Shown in pieces: positions 34,076 to 42,295 of a stretch of 64,000 nucleotides of DNA. The notes below the pieces were generated by a model. The model was not told the origin of the DNA. It did no database searches and saw only the letters and a program-made list of their open reading frames with translations. The position numbers were made by a program, and so were the translations under genes. Source of the stretch: Allobosea sp. UNC402CLCol. GTDB lineage: Bacteria > Pseudomonadota > Alphaproteobacteria > Rhizobiales > Beijerinckiaceae. Position 1 is the first letter of the stretch. Every line of letters starts with the position of its first letter. The DNA lies in assembly GCF_000745475.1 (NCBI RefSeq), contig NZ_JQJJ01000009.1:496001-560000 (forward strand), read 5' to 3'.

Positions 34076-34181
34076 ATCCGTCCGGCTCCTGGTCTCGGGG
34101 CGGGCATTGTTTCGCCCAGGCCGCAGCGAGACCAGTTCGGATTTGTGAAGCTCGCCCCAACTTCGCGTGAGGTATCAGGCG

Positions 34182-34234
34182 AGAGCACGCGCCGATCTGA
34201 CTGCAACGCAGTCAGATCCGAAAACGCGTTCTCT
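34182..34234. repeat. Two-tier palindromic hairpin repeat
   Basis: The inner stem is GATCTGACTGC (34194-34204) with GCAGTCAGATC (34208-34218), perfect around AAC. The outer arms are AGAGCACGCG (34182-34191) and CGCGTTCTCT (34225-34234), complementary with one mismatch. It lies in the gap between the flavin reductase stop and the MBL-fold start, both on the minus strand. No T-run follows. Similar hairpins are common in these genomes, from memory, so I read it as a dispersed intergenic element. Confidence 0.65.
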
Positions 34235-34256
34235 CATTTAAGGTTTGGAGACGGAT

Positions 34257-34883
34257 TCACCGAACAGATTGGTTCAAGCTGTTCGGATCCGGCTCCATGG
34301 CGAACTGGCCGTAGGGCACGGTTTCGCGCGCGGTCCGCAGCGCGCTCGCCCACCAATGGAGCTGCGCCAGCATCGTCGCCATCGCCCGTTCGGCACGGTC
34401 GGCTTCCATGAGCCGGCCCTCTGTGTCGAAGCGGCCCCAGACATCGGCGAAGGAGACGCCGTCGCGGATCGGTGCGGCGTGCAATTCGCCGAAGACGAGC
34501 CGCAGCTGCTCCACGGCGCGCAAGCCCCCCGAGATGCCGCCATAGGAGACGAAGCCGACCGGCTTGCCGCGCCATTCCGGCCCGATCGAGTCGATCAGGA
34601 ATTTCAGGATCGCTGGATAGGCGCGGTTGTATTCGGGCGTCACCACGATGAAGCCGTCGGCCCAGGCGATGGTCTGCCGAACCTCTTCCAGAGCCGGATG
34701 GCCGCTGCCGACATGGCGCGGCGGCAGTTCGAGCGTGCCGGGGTCGATGATCGCGAGCTCGAACGGGCCGTCGCCCTCGATCTGGGAAATCGCCCAGCCG
34801 GCGACCTTGTCGCAGAAGCGGCCCTCGCGGCCGCTGCCGTAGATCAGCGCCAGCCTGATCCTTGTGTCGAGCTTCTTGAGCAT
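34257..34883 (-). CDS. NAD(P)H-dependent FMN reductase
   Basis: 208 residues of the flavodoxin-like NADPH-dependent FMN reductase family. The FMN phosphate loop is LIYGSGREGRFCDK near residues 12-25, and TPEYNRAYPAILKFLID with GFVSYGGISGGLRAVEQLR matches the family. It reduces FMN or quinones in the cytoplasm. It is divergent from soxR, and the intervening promoter has a SoxR box in a 19-base spacer reading into this gene, so induction by redox-cycling compounds is expected. The ATG at 34883 is chosen over an upstream start within the promoter. Confidence 0.9.
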   Translation of the reverse strand: MLKKLDTRIRLALIYGSGREGRFCDKVAGWAISQIEGDGPFELAIIDPGTLELPPRHVGSGHPALEEVRQTIAWADGFIVVTPEYNRAYPAILKFLIDSIGPEWRGKPVGFVSYGGISGGLRAVEQLRLVFGELHAAPIRDGVSFADVWGRFDTEGRLMEADRAERAMATMLAQLHWWASALRTARETVPYGQFAMEPDPNSLNQSVR

Positions 34884-34916
34884 GGATGCGCTCCGGTTTG
34901 CGTCACGGGAGCGAGG

Positions 34917-34947
34917 CTTATAGAACCTCAACTAAGGTTAAGGTCAA
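34917..34947 (-). promoter_or_regulatory. SoxR-controlled promoter with 19-base spacer
   Basis: On the minus strand TTGACC (34947-34942) and TATAAG (34922-34917) are separated by exactly 19 bases, the overlong spacing used by MerR-type activators. The 18-base near-palindrome CCTCAACTAAGGTTAAGG (34926-34943) covers the spacer and resembles the soxS operator, CCTCAAG..CTTGAGG. It drives the flavin reductase gene and lies 28-45 bases upstream of the soxR ATG, allowing autoregulation. Confidence 0.85.
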
Positions 34948-34971
34948 GCGCCGAAAACGGAGGGGCGTGCG

Positions 34972-35427
34972 ATGGATGTGCCGCAGCGCCTGCCCATGGA
35001 ATTGAGCGTCGGCGAGGTCGCGCGCCGCAGCGGGCTCGCCGTCTCGGCACTGCATTTCTACGAGGCGGAAGGGTTGATCAGCAGCCACCGCACGGCCGGC
35101 AACCAGCGCCGCTATCCGCGCGAGGTGCTGCGCCGTGTCGCGATCATCAAGGTGGCGCAGCGCGCCGGCATGCCGCTCAAGACGATCCGCGAGGCCTTCA
35201 AGGCACTGCCGCAGGGGCGCACGCCGACCGTGGCCGACTGGAAGCGCCTGTCCACGGCCTGGAAGGCGGAGCTTGATCGGCGCATCGAGCGGCTGACGCG
35301 ATTGCGCGATCACCTCAACGGCTGCATCGGCTGCGGCTGCCTTTCGGTGAAGGACTGCCCGCTGCGCAATCCCTGGGACAGGCTGGCGGAGGAGGGGACG
35401 GGCGCGCGCCTGCTCGATCCGGACTGA
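34972..35427 (+). CDS. soxR: Redox-sensitive MerR-family regulator SoxR
   Basis: 151 residues. The MerR helix-turn-helix ([20 protein letters not shown], then [14 protein letters not shown]) is followed by a dimerisation helix. A four-cysteine [2Fe-2S] site follows, with Cys118, Cys121, Cys123 and Cys129 ([12 protein letters not shown]). Oxidation of the cluster by redox-active compounds switches SoxR to the activating form. As in other non-enteric bacteria, there is no soxS; it appears to control the divergent flavin reductase directly. GGAGGGG precedes the ATG. Confidence 0.95.
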   Translation: MDVPQRLPMELSVGEVARRSGLAVSALHFYEAEGLISSHRTAGNQRRYPREVLRRVAIIKVAQRAGMPLKTIREAFKALPQGRTPTVADWKRLSTAWKAELDRRIERLTRLRDHLNGCIGCGCLSVKDCPLRNPWDRLAEEGTGARLLDPD

Positions 35428-35434
35428 GCCAGAG

Positions 35435-35472
35435 CTTCGGCCCGAAAAGCGGAGCGCGGTTTTCGGGAGAAG
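35435..35472. terminator. Hairpin between convergent soxR and creatininase genes
   Basis: CCCGAAAA at 35441-35448 pairs with TTTTCGGG at 35460-35467 around an 11-base loop, with partial outer pairing (CTTC with GAAG). It lies between the two stop codons and probably serves as a bidirectional terminator. The CGAAAA-N11-TTTTCG plan recurs in the hairpin at 54876-54924. Confidence 0.6.
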
Positions 35473-35492
35473 CCGATGAACAGCCCAAAGAT

Positions 35493-36293
35493 TTAGTCCG
35501 CCTTGTGTAGCCTCTCCAGCGGGAAGCGCGCCACGTCGGCCATCAGCTCGGCAAAGCCCTTGGCCTGCAGCGCGGCGGTCGCCTTGCCTTTCTCGGCCGT
35601 GGCGAGGCTGGCATCGCCCGCCACGCCTGCGGGGTGCACGTCCTGAGCCATCCAGGCGAAGGCATGCGGGCCGGTCGGCCTCAGCCAGCGATAACCCTCA
35701 TCCGCCATCGGCAGCATCAGCGGCTCGAAGCGTTCGGCCTTGCTCATATCGACGAGGTCCGGCCGGAAATGCAGCATCAGCGCGGTCTCGACATCGCCGC
35801 CATGAATGCCATGGCGGATATCGAGATCGGCAAAGAGCCCGTCCGGCAGACCGAAGGACATCCAGGCGCTCGTCACAGCGAGCATGCCGTGCGCGACGCG
35901 CAATTCACGCGCGGCGATCTTCATCGGGTCGACATTGCCGCCATGGGAGGTCAGCAGCACGAGCTTGCGAAAGCCCGCCCGCTTCACGCTCTCGCCGATC
36001 TCGATCCAGGAGCGGACAGCGCTCTCCCAGCCGATGGTCAGCGTGCCCGGCGAACGCAGGTGTTCGTTCGATTTGCCGACGGCCAGCGTCGGCAGCACCA
36101 GCACCTCGACGTCCGCGCCGACCAGCGGCATCGCCTCGGCCAGCATGCCGTTCATGATGGTGGTGTCGGTCGAGACCGGCAGATGCGGGCCGTGCTGCTC
36201 GATCGCCGCCAGTGGCAGGACCGCGACGGTGCTCTCGCGCGGCAGTGCGGCGAAATCGGAGCTCTTGAGATCGCCCCAGAAGCGTGCGGTCAT
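35493..36293 (-). CDS. Creatininase-family amidohydrolase
   Basis: 266 residues of the creatininase/MftE fold. Metal-ligand motifs are visible: AAIEQHGPHLPVSTDT near residues 29-44 (Glu, His, Asp), SHGGNVDP near 117-124, and HGGDVETALML near 164-174. Family members hydrolyse cyclic or peptide amides such as creatinine, or act on formamide intermediates. The ATG at 36293 is used; the open frame upstream runs across the intergenic palindrome. It is divergent from an ABC importer and possibly shares an operator with it, so it may act on the imported compound. Confidence 0.87.
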   Translation of the reverse strand: MTARFWGDLKSSDFAALPRESTVAVLPLAAIEQHGPHLPVSTDTTIMNGMLAEAMPLVGADVEVLVLPTLAVGKSNEHLRSPGTLTIGWESAVRSWIEIGESVKRAGFRKLVLLTSHGGNVDPMKIAARELRVAHGMLAVTSAWMSFGLPDGLFADLDIRHGIHGGDVETALMLHFRPDLVDMSKAERFEPLMLPMADEGYRWLRPTGPHAFAWMAQDVHPAGVAGDASLATAEKGKATAALQAKGFAELMADVARFPLERLHKAD

Positions 36294-36362
36294 GCTCGGC
36301 CTGCCGATCGCGGGTTGCGGATGTCGCGAAGCCGCCTGCCGCGAGGCGGTGTTGCGATTTCC

Positions 36363-36382
36363 TGCCATGCTATCGCATGGCA
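36363..36382. promoter_or_regulatory. Perfect 20-base palindrome in a divergent promoter
   Basis: TGCCATGCTATCGCATGGCA is an 8/4/8 perfect inverted repeat located 70 bases before the creatininase start and 51 bases before the ABC binding-protein start. Its position and symmetry suggest an operator for a dimeric regulator (GntR- or LacI-like in size) controlling both units. No regulator gene is adjacent. Confidence 0.6.
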
Positions 36383-36433
36383 TAAGGGCACAAGGCCAGA
36401 GATTGCCGGGTCCGCCGTGGGGGAGTTCCGAAC

Positions 36434-37465
36434 ATGACGATGATGAGATATCGCCTGGACCGGCGCGCCGCGCTCGGCCTCATCGGCGGCTCCGCCGCTT
36501 CCGTGCTGGTGCCGGTGCCGGGCGCGCGGGTCAACGCGCAGACGCTCGACAAGGTGAGCTTCCAGACCAACTGGCGCGCCCAGGCCGAGCATGGCGGCTT
36601 CTATCTCGCGCTCGCCAACGGCATCTACAAGAAATACGGCATTGACGCCGAGATCCGGCAGGGCGGCCCGCAGCAGAACCCGTCGCAGCTCCTGCTCGGC
36701 GGTCGCGTCGACATGACGATGTCGACCAGCTTCGAGGCGGTGCGCTTCGCCCAGGAGAACATCCCCTTCCTGGCCATCGCCTCGATCTTCCAGAAGGACC
36801 CGCAGGTCCTGATCTCGCATCCGAACCAGGGCAATGACTCGCTCGCGGCCCTGAAGGGCAAGCCGATCCTGATCGGCACCGAGGCACGCACTGCCTTCTG
36901 GCCCTTCCTGCGCGCGAAATTCGGCTACACCGACGATCAGATCCGCCCCTACACCTTCAGCATGGCGCCCTTCCTGGCCGACAAGCGGATTTCGCAGCAG
37001 GGCTTCTTGTCCTCCGAGCCCTTCGCCATCCAGAAGGCCGGGGTGAAACCGGTGGTGCATCTGCTCGCCGACAATGGCTTCGACGCCTACAACACGACGA
37101 TCAACGTCTCGCGCAAGCTGATGGAGACGAAGAAGGATCTGGTCCAGCGCTTCGTCACCGCGACGCTGGAGGGCTGGGCGCAATACATGAAGGCCGGCCC
37201 CGAGAATGCCGCCGCCAACGCGCTGATCCTGAAGGACAATCCCGACATGGATCAGGAGAAGATCGACTACGCCGTCAAGGTCCTGAATGAGAACGGTATC
37301 GTCCTGTCGGGCGATGCGCTGGCGCTCGGCGTCGGCGCCATGACCGATGCGCGCTGGGCCAGCTTCTATAAGACCATGGCCGATGTCGGCGTCTTCCCGG
37401 CCGGCGTCGATGTGAAGAAGACCTATACGCTCGACTTCATCAACAAGGGCGTGGGCAAGCCCTGA
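36434..37465 (+). CDS. ABC transporter substrate-binding protein, NMT1/THI5/SsuA-like
   Basis: 343 residues with an N-terminal signal that has twin arginines ([17 protein letters not shown]) and cleavage near VNAQ at about residue 36. The mature part begins [23 protein letters not shown], the typical start of NMT1/THI5-like and SsuA-like binding proteins for pyrimidine precursors, sulfonates, nitrate or aromatic acids. It is the first gene of a three-gene importer. The linked creatininase-family gene hints at a cyclic-amide or pyrimidine-like ligand (inference). Confidence 0.88.
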   Translation: MTMMRYRLDRRAALGLIGGSAASVLVPVPGARVNAQTLDKVSFQTNWRAQAEHGGFYLALANGIYKKYGIDAEIRQGGPQQNPSQLLLGGRVDMTMSTSFEAVRFAQENIPFLAIASIFQKDPQVLISHPNQGNDSLAALKGKPILIGTEARTAFWPFLRAKFGYTDDQIRPYTFSMAPFLADKRISQQGFLSSEPFAIQKAGVKPVVHLLADNGFDAYNTTINVSRKLMETKKDLVQRFVTATLEGWAQYMKAGPENAAANALILKDNPDMDQEKIDYAVKVLNENGIVLSGDALALGVGAMTDARWASFYKTMADVGVFPAGVDVKKTYTLDFINKGVGKP

Positions 37466-37500
37466 GCGTCGCGGGTCGATCGGTTTTGGACGAGGCCACC

Positions 37501-38262
37501 ATGCCTCTCGTCGCATTGCGCGGGGTCTCGAAGCGCTTCGGCAACGGGACGCTCGCCGTGCGCGACGTCGATCTCGATCTCGCCGCCGGGGAGTTCGTCA
37601 GCCTGCTCGGCCCCTCCGGCTGCGGGAAGTCGACCCTGCTGCGCATGATCGCGGGCCTGGGCGCGCCGAGCGCAGGGACGATCGCCTGGCCGGGTCGCGA
37701 CGAAAAGGCGACCGGGCCTGGGCGCGATCTCGGCTTCGTCTTCCAGGATCCGACGCTGATGCCCTGGGCGAATGCGCTCGCCAACGTCATGCTGCCGCTG
37801 ACCTTGCAGAGGTTGCCGCGGGCGGAAGCGGAGCAGCGTGCCGCCGCGATGCTCGCTCTCGTCGGGCTGAAGGGCTTCGAGACATCCTATCCGCGCGAAC
37901 TCTCCGGCGGCATGAAGATGCGCGTCTCGATCGCCCGCGCCCTGGTGATGCGGCCACGCATCCTGCTGATGGACGAGCCCTTCGCCGCGCTCGACGAGAT
38001 CACCCGCCATCGCCTCAACGACGATTTGCTGGCGCTCTGGGCGCAAGAGCGCTTCACGGCCGTCTTCGTCACCCATTCGGTCTTCGAGTCGGTCTATCTC
38101 TCGCAGCGCATCGTGGTGATGGCGGCCCGGCCCGGTCGCATCATCGCCGATCTGCCGGTCGACGCCGCCTATCCGCGCGACGACCTCTTCCGCACCTCCG
38201 GCGAATATGCCCATCTCTGCCGCATCGCTTCCGGCAAACTCAAGGAAGCGATCGGCCCATGA
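37501..38262 (+). CDS. ABC transporter ATP-binding protein (SsuB/TauB-like)
   Basis: 253 residues with Walker A ([13 protein letters not shown] near 39-51), the Q-loop [17 protein letters not shown], the signature [15 protein letters not shown], Walker [14 protein letters not shown], and the switch histidine in FVTHSVFES. It powers the importer formed with its neighbours. The ATG at 37501, behind CGAGG, is preferred to a TTG 15 bases earlier. Its TGA overlaps the ATG of the permease gene. Confidence 0.93.
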   Translation: MPLVALRGVSKRFGNGTLAVRDVDLDLAAGEFVSLLGPSGCGKSTLLRMIAGLGAPSAGTIAWPGRDEKATGPGRDLGFVFQDPTLMPWANALANVMLPLTLQRLPRAEAEQRAAAMLALVGLKGFETSYPRELSGGMKMRVSIARALVMRPRILLMDEPFAALDEITRHRLNDDLLALWAQERFTAVFVTHSVFESVYLSQRIVVMAARPGRIIADLPVDAAYPRDDLFRTSGEYAHLCRIASGKLKEAIGP

Positions 38263-39131
38263 GCGCGCCTGAGGATACCCTGGCGCGCGAGGCTGCCGCT
38301 GCCGAGGCTCTGCCGGTTCCGGCCGAGCCCCGCTTCCTCGGTTTGCCGGTCAGCATCTGGCCCCGCATCCTCGCGCCGCTGGTCATCGGCGTTCTGGTGC
38401 TGGCGCTCTGGGAGCTGGCCGTCCGCTGGAACGACGTCCCGCCCTATGTCCTGCCCGGACCGCTGCTTGTCGGCCGGACCCTGGTCGAGGATTGGGCGAC
38501 GCTCTCCGCCTCGCTCTGGGTGACGTTGCGCATCACCTTCCTGGCGCTCGCGGCAGCCATCCTTATCGGCGTGGCGCTGGCGGTGCTGTTCAGCCAGTCG
38601 AAATGGCTGGAAATGGCGCTCCTGCCCTATGCGATCGTGCTGCAGGTGACGCCGATCGTCGCCATCGCGCCGCTGATCATCATCTGGGCTGATGACATCG
38701 ACCTGTCGCTGCTGATCTGCGCCTGGATCGTCGCCTTCTTCCCGATCCTGTCGAACACGATCCTGGGCTTGAGCGCGGCCGACCACAACCTCGTCAATCT
38801 GTTCGAGCTCTATGGCGCCAGCCGCTGGCAGACCTTGCGCTATCTCAAGCTGCCGGCGGCGCTGCCTTATTTCCTGGCGGGGCTGAAAGTGTCGGGCGGC
38901 CTCGCTTTGATCGGCGCGGTCGTCGCCGAGTTCGTCGCCGGCACAGGCGGCAATGCCTCGGGGCTGGCCTATCGCATCCTCGAGGCCGGCTACCAGCTCA
39001 AGATCCCGCGGGTCTTCGCGGCGCTGGCGATGATCTCGCTGTCGGGAGTCGCGATCTTCCTCGCCACGAGCCTGATCTCGCATCTCCTGCTGCGCCGCTG
39101 GCACGAAACCGCGTTGCGGCGGGAGAATTGA
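38259..39131 (+). CDS. ABC transporter permease (SsuC/TauC-like)
   Basis: 290 residues: about 35 cytoplasmic residues, then six spans. The EAA-like loop [25 protein letters not shown] matches SsuC/TauC/ThiX-type permeases that work as homodimers. Its start overlaps the ATPase stop by four bases (ATGA). Together with the binding protein and ATPase this makes a complete importer. Confidence 0.92.
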   Translation: MSAPEDTLAREAAAAEALPVPAEPRFLGLPVSIWPRILAPLVIGVLVLALWELAVRWNDVPPYVLPGPLLVGRTLVEDWATLSASLWVTLRITFLALAAAILIGVALAVLFSQSKWLEMALLPYAIVLQVTPIVAIAPLIIIWADDIDLSLLICAWIVAFFPILSNTILGLSAADHNLVNLFELYGASRWQTLRYLKLPAALPYFLAGLKVSGGLALIGAVVAEFVAGTGGNASGLAYRILEAGYQLKIPRVFAALAMISLSGVAIFLATSLISHLLLRRWHETALRREN

Positions 39132-39141
39132 GCGTTCCGGC

Positions 39142-40005
39142 TCAGACGAAATAGGCGAGCTTGCGCTCGGCCGGCAGCGCATCGATCTCGCGCAGCGCCG
39201 CTTCGGACGGAGCGGCGGCGGCCTGCATGCGCGCGGGCGCCTGAGGGGCGGTTTCGGCCTGGGAGAAGACGAGGTCGTCGTCCAGCAGATCGATCGTTCC
39301 GATCCGCTTTTCGGTGCTGGCCACGTCGTCGAGACTATGCGGCTGCGTTTGGTCGCTGCTTGCGGTGCCGAAACGGCTGTCCGCGACGCTGTCTTCGCTC
39401 GCCCGTGCCGGCCGGGGAGACAGGCCAGCCAGTTCCGTCGCCGTCAGGTAATGCGGGCTCGGATCGCGCGTGATCTCGCCGAAGGCGCGCAGGCTCGAAT
39501 CGAGCATGGCGATGGTGTCCGCGATCTTGTCGATGCGCTGGACGACGCCATCGACGAGGCTGACGGCCTGCGAGATATCCGCGGCATGTTGGTCGAGCCT
39601 GTCGCAGAGATGATCCTCGGCGCCGGCCTCGCGCAGCGTCCAGGCGACCTCCTGGATGTTCTCCGTCGCACCCAGAATGCGGCCGGCGGCCGTTTCGATC
39701 TGCATGGCGAGGCCGGAGGCGCGTTCCTGGGACCTGCCGCTGATCCGTTCGAGATCGATGCGCAGGTCGCTGATCAGGGCGGCGGCTTCGATCAGGCTGG
39801 CATCCCGGCTGGTCTCCTGCACGCCGAGGCCGACGACGCGCTCGATCCGGCCGATCGCGGTCAGGAGCTGAGCGGTGTCCGCCTGCCGGTTGCGCTTGGC
39901 GTATTCGGCCATGAACCAGCGGCCGCGCGACGTCTCCATCACCGCCGCCTCGATGGCGTCGAAGTCGGTTTGGCTCAGCGGTGTCAGGGAGCGGGCATCG
40001 CTCAT
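39142..40005 (-). CDS. CheZ-like protein with a degenerate but D/Q-retaining motif
   Basis: 287 residues, mostly helical. Residues of about 105-175 match the CheZ four-helix-bundle region: ATENIQEVAWTLREAG, CDRLDQHAADI, then AVSLVDGVVQRIDKI. In CheZ this last stretch reads FQDLTGQ and holds catalytic Asp and Gln four residues apart; here Asp152 and Gln156 keep that spacing although the rest has changed. The N-terminus (TSRGRWFMAEYAKRNR) is typical of alphaproteobacterial relatives, and a disordered linker leads to a conserved-looking C-terminal peptide (LPAERKLAYFV). A response-regulator phosphatase role is plausible but unproven. No chemotaxis genes adjoin it. Confidence 0.7.
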   Translation of the reverse strand: MSDARSLTPLSQTDFDAIEAAVMETSRGRWFMAEYAKRNRQADTAQLLTAIGRIERVVGLGVQETSRDASLIEAAALISDLRIDLERISGRSQERASGLAMQIETAAGRILGATENIQEVAWTLREAGAEDHLCDRLDQHAADISQAVSLVDGVVQRIDKIADTIAMLDSSLRAFGEITRDPSPHYLTATELAGLSPRPARASEDSVADSRFGTASSDQTQPHSLDDVASTEKRIGTIDLLDDDLVFSQAETAPQAPARMQAAAAPSEAALREIDALPAERKLAYFV

Positions 40006-40289
40006 GACCGGTCTGCCTTCGCAAGAGACGGCCGAATCAGTGACGGCCGCAACGTGAACGGGGCAAGATTGCGCGACGATTTCTTAAGGAATTGCTGCTT
40101 CGGCGGGCAGGCGGGGTTCCATGCTATGGCGCTTCGGCAACGCTCCTCCGGCGTAATGCCGCACGGGGGCTGTCCGGCTTGCCAAGCGTCCCCGGCGCGG
40201 CAATACAAGGCAAAGGGGTGGATTCCGACGCTGAGCGACGCCGAAACGGCAGGAGTGCCGCTCGGCCGGGTGAGGGACATCACGGGCAT

Positions 40290-41435
40290 ATGCCGAGCGT
40301 TGACACCGCCGAGCCTCAGGCGATTTTCCGCGATGATGCCGGAACGCTCGCAGTCGCGCTGGCCGGGTCCTGGAGCGCGGACCGGGCGCCGCGGCTGGAG
40401 AAGCTGATCGGCGAGATCGCCGGACGCATGCCGCAAGCGGCGCATGCGCGCCTCGACCTGTCGGACGTGACCCGGCTCGACACGCTCGGCGCCTATGTCC
40501 TGAACCGCCTGAAATCGCGGCAGGAGCGGCAGGGCGCCTCCGTCGAGATCGTCAGCCGCAGGCCCGAGCACGGCATCCTGCTCGCCGAGGTCAAGGTCCA
40601 TGACGAGGACGTGCCGCTGCATCCGGACCATTTCAGTGTGGTCAGCGTGCTCGCCAATGTCGGCGAGGCCATCATCCGTTTCGGCCGCGACATGGTCGGC
40701 GGCGCCATGTTCCTCGGCGAGGTGGTGGTCGGCTCGGTCGCCGTGCTGCTCGGGCCGCGCAAGTTCCGCGGCCCCTCGCTGGTCAATCAGGTCGAGCTGA
40801 TCGCCTTCAACGGCGCGCCGATCATCATGCTGATCTCCTTCCTGGTCGGCTGCATCGTCGCGCAGCAGGGTATCTTTCAGCTCCAGCAGTTCGGCGCGAC
40901 GGCCTTCGTCGTGAACCTGACCGGCATCCTCATCCTGCGCGAGCTTTCGGTTCTCCTGACCTCGATCATGATCGCCGGCCGCTCGGGCTCGGCCTTCACC
41001 GCCGAGATCGGCTCGATGAAGATGCGCGAGGAGATCGACGCGCTGCGCGTGATGGGGCTTGATCCGATCGAGGTGCTGGTGGTGCCGCGCATCCTGGCGC
41101 TGGTGATCTCGCTGCCGATCCTGACCTTCATCTCATCGATGGCGGGTCTGACCGGCGCGGGTCTCGTCGCCTGGCTCTATGGCGGCATCGGCGTCGACAC
41201 CTTCCTGGCCCGGCTCCAATCGGTCATCACCTGGAAGCATTTCGCCGTCGGCCTGATCAAGGCGCCTTTCATGGCCTTCGTCATCGGGCTCATCGCCTCG
41301 ATCGAAGGGCTGGCGGTCAAGGGCTCGGCGGAATCGCTGGGCCGACAGGTCACGGCCTCGGTGGTCAAGGCGATCTTCATGGTCATCGTCGTCGACGGGC
41401 TTTTCGCCATGTTCTTCGCCTCGATCGAGTTCTGA
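40290..41435 (+). CDS. mlaE: MlaE-type lipid ABC permease with N-terminal STAS domain
   Basis: 381 residues. Residues of about 10-105 are a STAS domain (LDLSDVTRLDTLGAYVLNRL), equal to a fused MlaB. The remainder is an MlaE permease: FLVGCIVAQQGIFQLQQFGA, RELSVLLTSIMIAGRSGSAF and the MKMREEIDALRVMGLDP helix. It forms the membrane part of an MCE-type phospholipid transporter between inner and outer membranes. The ATG at 40290 is chosen; an upstream open stretch has no domain content. It leads an operon with MlaF, MlaD and a lipoprotein. Confidence 0.92.
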   Translation: MPSVDTAEPQAIFRDDAGTLAVALAGSWSADRAPRLEKLIGEIAGRMPQAAHARLDLSDVTRLDTLGAYVLNRLKSRQERQGASVEIVSRRPEHGILLAEVKVHDEDVPLHPDHFSVVSVLANVGEAIIRFGRDMVGGAMFLGEVVVGSVAVLLGPRKFRGPSLVNQVELIAFNGAPIIMLISFLVGCIVAQQGIFQLQQFGATAFVVNLTGILILRELSVLLTSIMIAGRSGSAFTAEIGSMKMREEIDALRVMGLDPIEVLVVPRILALVISLPILTFISSMAGLTGAGLVAWLYGGIGVDTFLARLQSVITWKHFAVGLIKAPFMAFVIGLIASIEGLAVKGSAESLGRQVTASVVKAIFMVIVVDGLFAMFFASIEF

Positions 41436-41437
41436 CG

Positions 41438-42292
41438 ATGGGCGAGCACGAGATCTCCCGCGTGGTGGCCGCCCGGCGCGGACATGAGGGCGAACCCGGC
41501 CGGCGGGGCGAGCCGGACGCCGTCATCCGGGTGCGCGATCTCAAGGTCGCCTTCGGTGACAAGGTCATCATGGATGGCCTCAACCTGGACGTGATGCGCG
41601 GCGAGATCCTCGGTTTCGTCGGCGGTTCCGGCCAGGGCAAATCGGTGCTGACCCGGACGATCCTCGGCCTGGTGCGCAAGCAGCGCGGCACCATCGAGGT
41701 CTTCGGCGAGAACGTCGACAAGCTCAACGCGTCGCAGCGCCGCGTGCTGGAGCGTCGCTTCGGCGTGATGTTCCAGCAGGGCGCCCTGTTCTCGGCCCTG
41801 ACCGTCAAGCAGAACATCCAGGTCCCGATGCGGGAATATCTCAAGCTCTCGCCGGACCTGCTCGACGAGCTGGCCATGGTGAAGCTCGATCTCGTCGGCC
41901 TCCCGCCCGATGCGGCGGACAAGGTGCCATCCGAGCTCTCGGGCGGCATGATCAAGCGCGCTGCGCTCGCTCGCGCACTCGCGCTCGATCCCGAGATCGT
42001 CTTCCTCGACGAGCCGACCTCCGGCCTCGACCCGATCGGCGCGGCCGAGTTCGACGATCTCATCATGACGCTGAAGCAGACGCTCGGCCTCACCGTCTTC
42101 ATGGTGACCCACGATCTCGACAGTCTATATGATGCCTGCGACCGAATCGCCGCGCTGGCGGACAAGAAGGTGATTGCGGTCGGAACGCTGGAGACGATGC
42201 TGGAATCCGACCATCCCTGGCTGAAGGCCTATTTCGGCGGTGAGCGCGCCACGGCCCGGCAACCGTCCGGGAAACGAGAGCGGAACGGCTAG
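41438..42292 (+). CDS. mlaF: MlaF-type ABC ATPase
   Basis: 284 residues with Walker A GGSGQGKSVLTRTI, the Q-loop VMFQQGALFSALTV, signature LSGGMIKRAALARALALDP, Walker B IVFLDEPTSGLDP and switch His in MVTHDLDS. GSGQGKS and the FQQGALFS sequence are characteristic of MCE-associated ATPases. It starts two bases after the permease stop and three bases before MlaD, so all are co-translated. Confidence 0.94.
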   Translation: MGEHEISRVVAARRGHEGEPGRRGEPDAVIRVRDLKVAFGDKVIMDGLNLDVMRGEILGFVGGSGQGKSVLTRTILGLVRKQRGTIEVFGENVDKLNASQRRVLERRFGVMFQQGALFSALTVKQNIQVPMREYLKLSPDLLDELAMVKLDLVGLPPDAADKVPSELSGGMIKRAALARALALDPEIVFLDEPTSGLDPIGAAEFDDLIMTLKQTLGLTVFMVTHDLDSLYDACDRIAALADKKVIAVGTLETMLESDHPWLKAYFGGERATARQPSGKRERNG

Positions 42293-42295
42293 TCC

